Positions 60,215 through 64,000 of a DNA stretch of 64,000 bases are shown here, in pieces. The position numbers and the translations under genes are program-made. Position 1 is the stretch's first letter, and every line of letters starts with the position of its first letter. Source of the stretch: Capitella teleta (lineage: Eukaryota > Annelida > Polychaeta > Capitellidae). The DNA lies in contig KB295285.1 in the NCBI GenBank assembly GCA_000328365.1, positions 108,795-172,794 of the forward strand. The letters are read 5' to 3'. The notes beneath the pieces are model-generated. The model saw only the letters and a list, made by a program, of their open reading frames with translations, had not been told where the DNA came from and did not search any database.

Positions 60215-63000
60215 TGTTAAAATGTTAATGAAATCCCGGTCATTTTGAACGAACGAATAAGTCGGGAGTGGTCAGACGGATCGATCACCTGCTGCGAGCA
60301 CCGATGCGTGAGACCTCTTCTCGCAGCTGATTGGCTGACGGGAGGCGAGCCACGAATTCCAATTCCATGAAATCAATCAACTTTGATCGATCGGCGTCCC
60401 TTTGTTTCAACACCGATCCGCCACAGATCGGGATATTGTTATCTCAATCGGTTGTATGTGTAACTAATTTACCTTGCGGTGCTTCTCTTTTATGTATTGC
60501 TCAGTGGGGTGTAGCACGCTTGGTATAATATCGCGAATTATCTGTCTGTGGGTGAGCTTGGACTGTTTGAAATTTTTAACCTGAAGCTATGTGAACCTGA
60601 CAGAACCCGTTGTTGAACACACAGAAGGAAGTTGTGTGGAAAATTTGATTTGTTTTAGTATGAAGGGTCTGAGTGACATTACCTAGTGGCTAATTGACCA
60701 TTAATTGCTGCCGTTTCAATGTTTCTTTACGCACGTTTGCCAATATGTGTGCCATGAGACATAGCTGGTCATTGTTTTGACTGATTATAAGTTTTGCAAT
60801 GACTGAAATTTGTATTTTCCCTATGTTACATGCATTTTAATTCAATGGCCGCATATAAACACATTTTCCAAGTGACTCACTCTCAAGCAAAAAGCCTGTT
60901 TATTTCAAAGAAAAAAAAAGTTGAATAATCGCAAACAAATTGCTGCATGAATAGCGAACTATACATTATGTCACGGGGGAGCGATATTTAACTATAATTA
61001 GGGAACGTTTTCCCTTCGTGTACGTGTAAGGTCGCATACAACGGGAAGGGTAACCGTATGCTAGCAAATACCATATACCCGAAGGAATCCCTTGTGACCC
61101 TATACTTAACCTGACAAATCGCTCTTCGGTCACATACTTTATAGGTTGATGCGATGCATTTCGGGTGTTTCCTGAATGCAACTAATCCATTTCTTGTGGA
61201 AATGGATGCAATGGATATTGATTCAGGTCACTGTAGTTGAATACAAAACATGTATTATTACTTTCTGTGTGTCTTAATGGCAACGAACACAAGATTATTC
61301 TAACATTGATAATTTTTTGTTTCATTATGTACTCGCCAGTGCAGATTGCTAACATAATATTATAAATGATAAATATATTCTCTAAAGCGTAAAATCCAAC
61401 ACAATGTTCCTCAAAACGCTAAAATCAAAGTGAAATTAATCAAATGGATTGCGAATAAAACATAATTGAAATCAGTATAAGTTATAGCACAAACCGCATT
61501 ACACGTTAGGAGATATGGTTGCTGTCGGCTATGCTCATGACAAGATCCGAAGTATGGTCGCTTAGGTGAGTAGCACGGGTGTCATGTTGTATTGATTTTT
61601 TTTTTATGATTCGTTTGACATATGTTATAATTATTTCTTTACATGAACTTTCTTATATCACAGATCTTGTATCACAGAAAGGGTTTGATTTGAAGTTGCA
61701 GATTTGGTGATAGTGCCATTGTGCACGCCTGTTTGGTTGCAGCCTCTGCTTCTCTGAGCCGAAATAAACGGGACAAGTCCTCATCACTTTAAACGATATA
61801 AAATTTTATTGTATATCTTTTTTTTTAAATATAGCGTTTGATTATTATATGCAATTAATAGATACTTCTCTGGGTCACATTTTTTAATCATCGACTGATC
61901 ACATAAAACAATATTTATCGAAATTTGCATCGAAGACTCCAAGGTCATGGAGAGGAGATAATTTATCTCTGAAACGAGAAGACCCACTGTAGCACATATA
62001 ACACTTTCATGTTGTTTTATCGTGTTCTAAACTTCTAGAATTAAGATAATGTGTATGCTAGTTAAATGTAAAGATTTGTGGTGGATCTGGGGGCCTTTGT
62101 GTACGCATGTTTGTTTGCGGCCTTTGAAACTCCGAAACCGAACGACGAATGCGTGCTCTTTGGGGTGGTGTTGTTAATGCAGCATTTCTGGAATGTTTGC
62201 TATAAAATGACCCCTTAAAAGGCCTAATGTATTTCATAAGAGGCTACTGCAACTATAAATGATAATTATACTGGGGTACATAGCGCGGTTATAGAGAAAA
62301 AAAAACATTTTTGTAACAATTCACGCAAGGTTAAAAATTCCCCATTACTTGTAAATGCACACGTACTTTTAAAACACCCTGTGAATGTTTATTTTCCTTT
62401 GTGAAAATTGATCAATAAGGAAGAAGTGAGAGGGGAGAATAAAAGGAACGAATAAAGAAAATAGCAGAAACAAATATGGATCATAAGTTATGGAGACTAC
62501 TTCGAAAATGGAATACGAGAAGCAGAAGAATGTATGCAATAATTAATTAATGCAACGAGGTCCGAACTGCAAAAGTAAGCGAATGAACAAAATTATAATT
62601 AACCTACTCTTGGAGTCGAGATCAGATAACAGTGATGCTTAATCAGAGTGCTGCACGATGATCATCGCTGAGTAATTAATTAACGCTTGCGAGTAGGTTA
62701 TTCGCGTTTATTGTCTCAGCGAGTCTTGGAGCAACCGATCTTGAGCACACGTTAAATCCTGTGTAATAACATTATGTCATCGACTCGTCGGGTCAAATAG
62801 CAAATACGCCCAATAGGTCACGCGTGATGCGAAGTCTTTTCATATCGACCAATTCCATGGAAGAATGGCGTAACGTGATGCGGGCAAGGTTTTGTGGAGT
62901 TCAAAATAAAAAAATAAAATTAACAATTAAATAACGATGGATTTTAGAGGAGGAAGCAAGGTGGAGATAGAGGGTCTCGAAAGGATAGGTCGTTGGGAGA
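60215..63000. other. Upstream region of ADGRV1, no gene seen
   Basis: The first 150 bases above the start are GC-richer and contain CAGCTG and CACCTG E-box-like sites. No clear TATA box is visible. Beyond that the DNA is AT-rich. Two loosely similar 50-base phrases occur near 61695-61765 and 62065-62145. Confidence 0.5.
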
Positions 63001-63020
63001 TGGAACTATTAGTTTCAAAG

Positions 63021-63465
63021 TTAGTGAACTATGTTAATGAGATTTAAGCACAAAACACAGAAAGTCCACGCTATCAAGTTCACAGCATTCACTAGAAAGA
63101 ATTCAGACACGTCATTTCCAGCAAGGAGGAAAGTCTTCGACGCCGCCCTCACACCAACCATCGTGTACTCCTGCGGGACATGGCTCTCTCCGGCCACTCT
63201 CAAAGTTGTATTTCCCATGTACGCTGCTTGCGTGAAGACCATGCTCGGTGTAAGGTGGACTATGCGGCCACCAACCCTCTGTCTAATTGCAATCGGAACG
63301 CCATCATTGTCTTAATGTGTCCCTTCAGCTCAGAAGAAAGCCATCTCGAACATGATAGAGAGGAGGACACTACCGGGTGACTCCTTCATCTTTGCTCTGA
63401 GCATTGCCAGCGATGCCTGTTGTTCTGCTGCTCGCTACATCAACATCTTGGACTCGTGTTCCAGC
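63021..63465 (+). mobile_element. LINE (non-LTR retrotransposon) reverse transcriptase fragment
   Basis: The frame at 63031-63315 reads KVHAIKFTAFTRKNSDTSFP, RRKVFDAALTPTIVYSCGTW and CVKTMLGVRWTM. This is the pattern found just after the catalytic core of LINE reverse transcriptases (AA-x3-(S)I-x-YG-x-ETW, IK-x-LLGVR). It continues after a frame change as AQKKAISNMIERRTLPGDSF and FALSIASDA. Only this part remains, and the fragment is dead. Confidence 0.65.
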
Positions 63466-63469
63466 TTTC

Positions 63470-64000
63470 AATCTTTCTTCTTTTTTTTTCGTATAAAAAC
63501 TCGCTCTCACTTCCAGACACATTTGTGATTAACATGCATGCGTCTAAAATCTAGTGTTGAGAAATATAATGCACGATATCTAAGAAATGAACATCGATAT
63601 GAACTTTCATTTTGTGCATGATACAAAACAAATATGCGTAAAATAATTCTAAATATTCAGCTTAAGTCCGAAAGACGTGTTATTTTTAATTAATTTTGTT
63701 CTTCATTTTTATGGCATATTCATCAATTATAAACATCGATTTTGTATCTAGTTAAAACAGATACATGCGATTTAAAATAATTCCAGATCAGAGATTCAGT
63801 ATTCGTTAAGTGCAAGTTTTAAAGAGTAATGAAAATTAATGCAAATGCAGTGATTTTTTTTTCTTCTAAAAATTGATTTATTGACATAATACTAACACTG
63901 GATCTCTGCGTTTGAATTTTTTTCGCGCGATATCGTTGATTGTAATCGCGTGCTTCTTCCTGTTTTCGACCACAGCAGCTTATTTGCATATGGTCGCGGT
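63470..64000. other. AT-rich end of window, no gene seen
   Basis: Poly-T runs and short A/T-rich repeats only. Confidence 0.5.

Overview
The window is nuclear DNA of a marine invertebrate animal. Genes are split by canonical GT-AG introns, many only about 45-80 bp long (46 and 51 bp in two confirmed cases), set in AT-rich spacers. The families are metazoan: an ADGRV1/VLGR1 adhesion GPCR, a fibrinogen-domain lectin, a GalNAc4S-6ST-like sulfotransferase and a C-type lectin. Compact introns with this repertoire suggest an early-branching animal, perhaps a homoscleromorph sponge; that is inference, and no sequence here proves the lineage.

Layout. 0-0.4 kb: last exon of an unrecognised basic Ser-rich protein (minus). 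2.6-3.8 kb: broken MULE DNA transposon carrying a 106-bp insert. 4.4-4.75 kb: RING-like exon or relic. 6.6-8.1 kb: complete five-exon ficolin-like gene (plus). 10.4-15.5 kb: complete seven-exon CHST15-like sulfotransferase (plus), with a decayed duplicate of its first exon inside intron 1. 17.3-18.5 kb: a second, broken copy of the sulfotransferase. 18.8-60.2 kb: one enormous minus-strand gene, an ADGRV1 ortholog, read from a signal peptide at 60.2 kb through Calx-beta repeats, a LamG-like domain, a cysteine-rich insert, an EAR/EPTP propeller, more Calx-beta, GAIN/GPS, seven transmembrane helices and a PDZ-binding tail ending [10 protein letters not shown]. 60.2-64 kb: its upstream region, then a LINE fragment.

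The ADGRV1 introns hold other genes. A 7.5-kb intron (41200-48695) contains a complete two-exon C-type lectin gene on the opposite strand, plus two sets of minus-strand candidate exons, one of them inside the lectin's own intron. A 3.4-kb intron (23572-26971) holds a broken GT10 fucosyltransferase-like gene and a Tc1-type transposase fragment. A third large intron (54835-56714) contains a 50-base assembly gap and a minisatellite.

Functionally, the neighbourhood is rich in extracellular carbohydrate biology (fibrinogen-domain lectin, C-type lectin, sulfotransferase, relic fucosyltransferase) around one giant cell-adhesion receptor. There is no evidence that they form one pathway.
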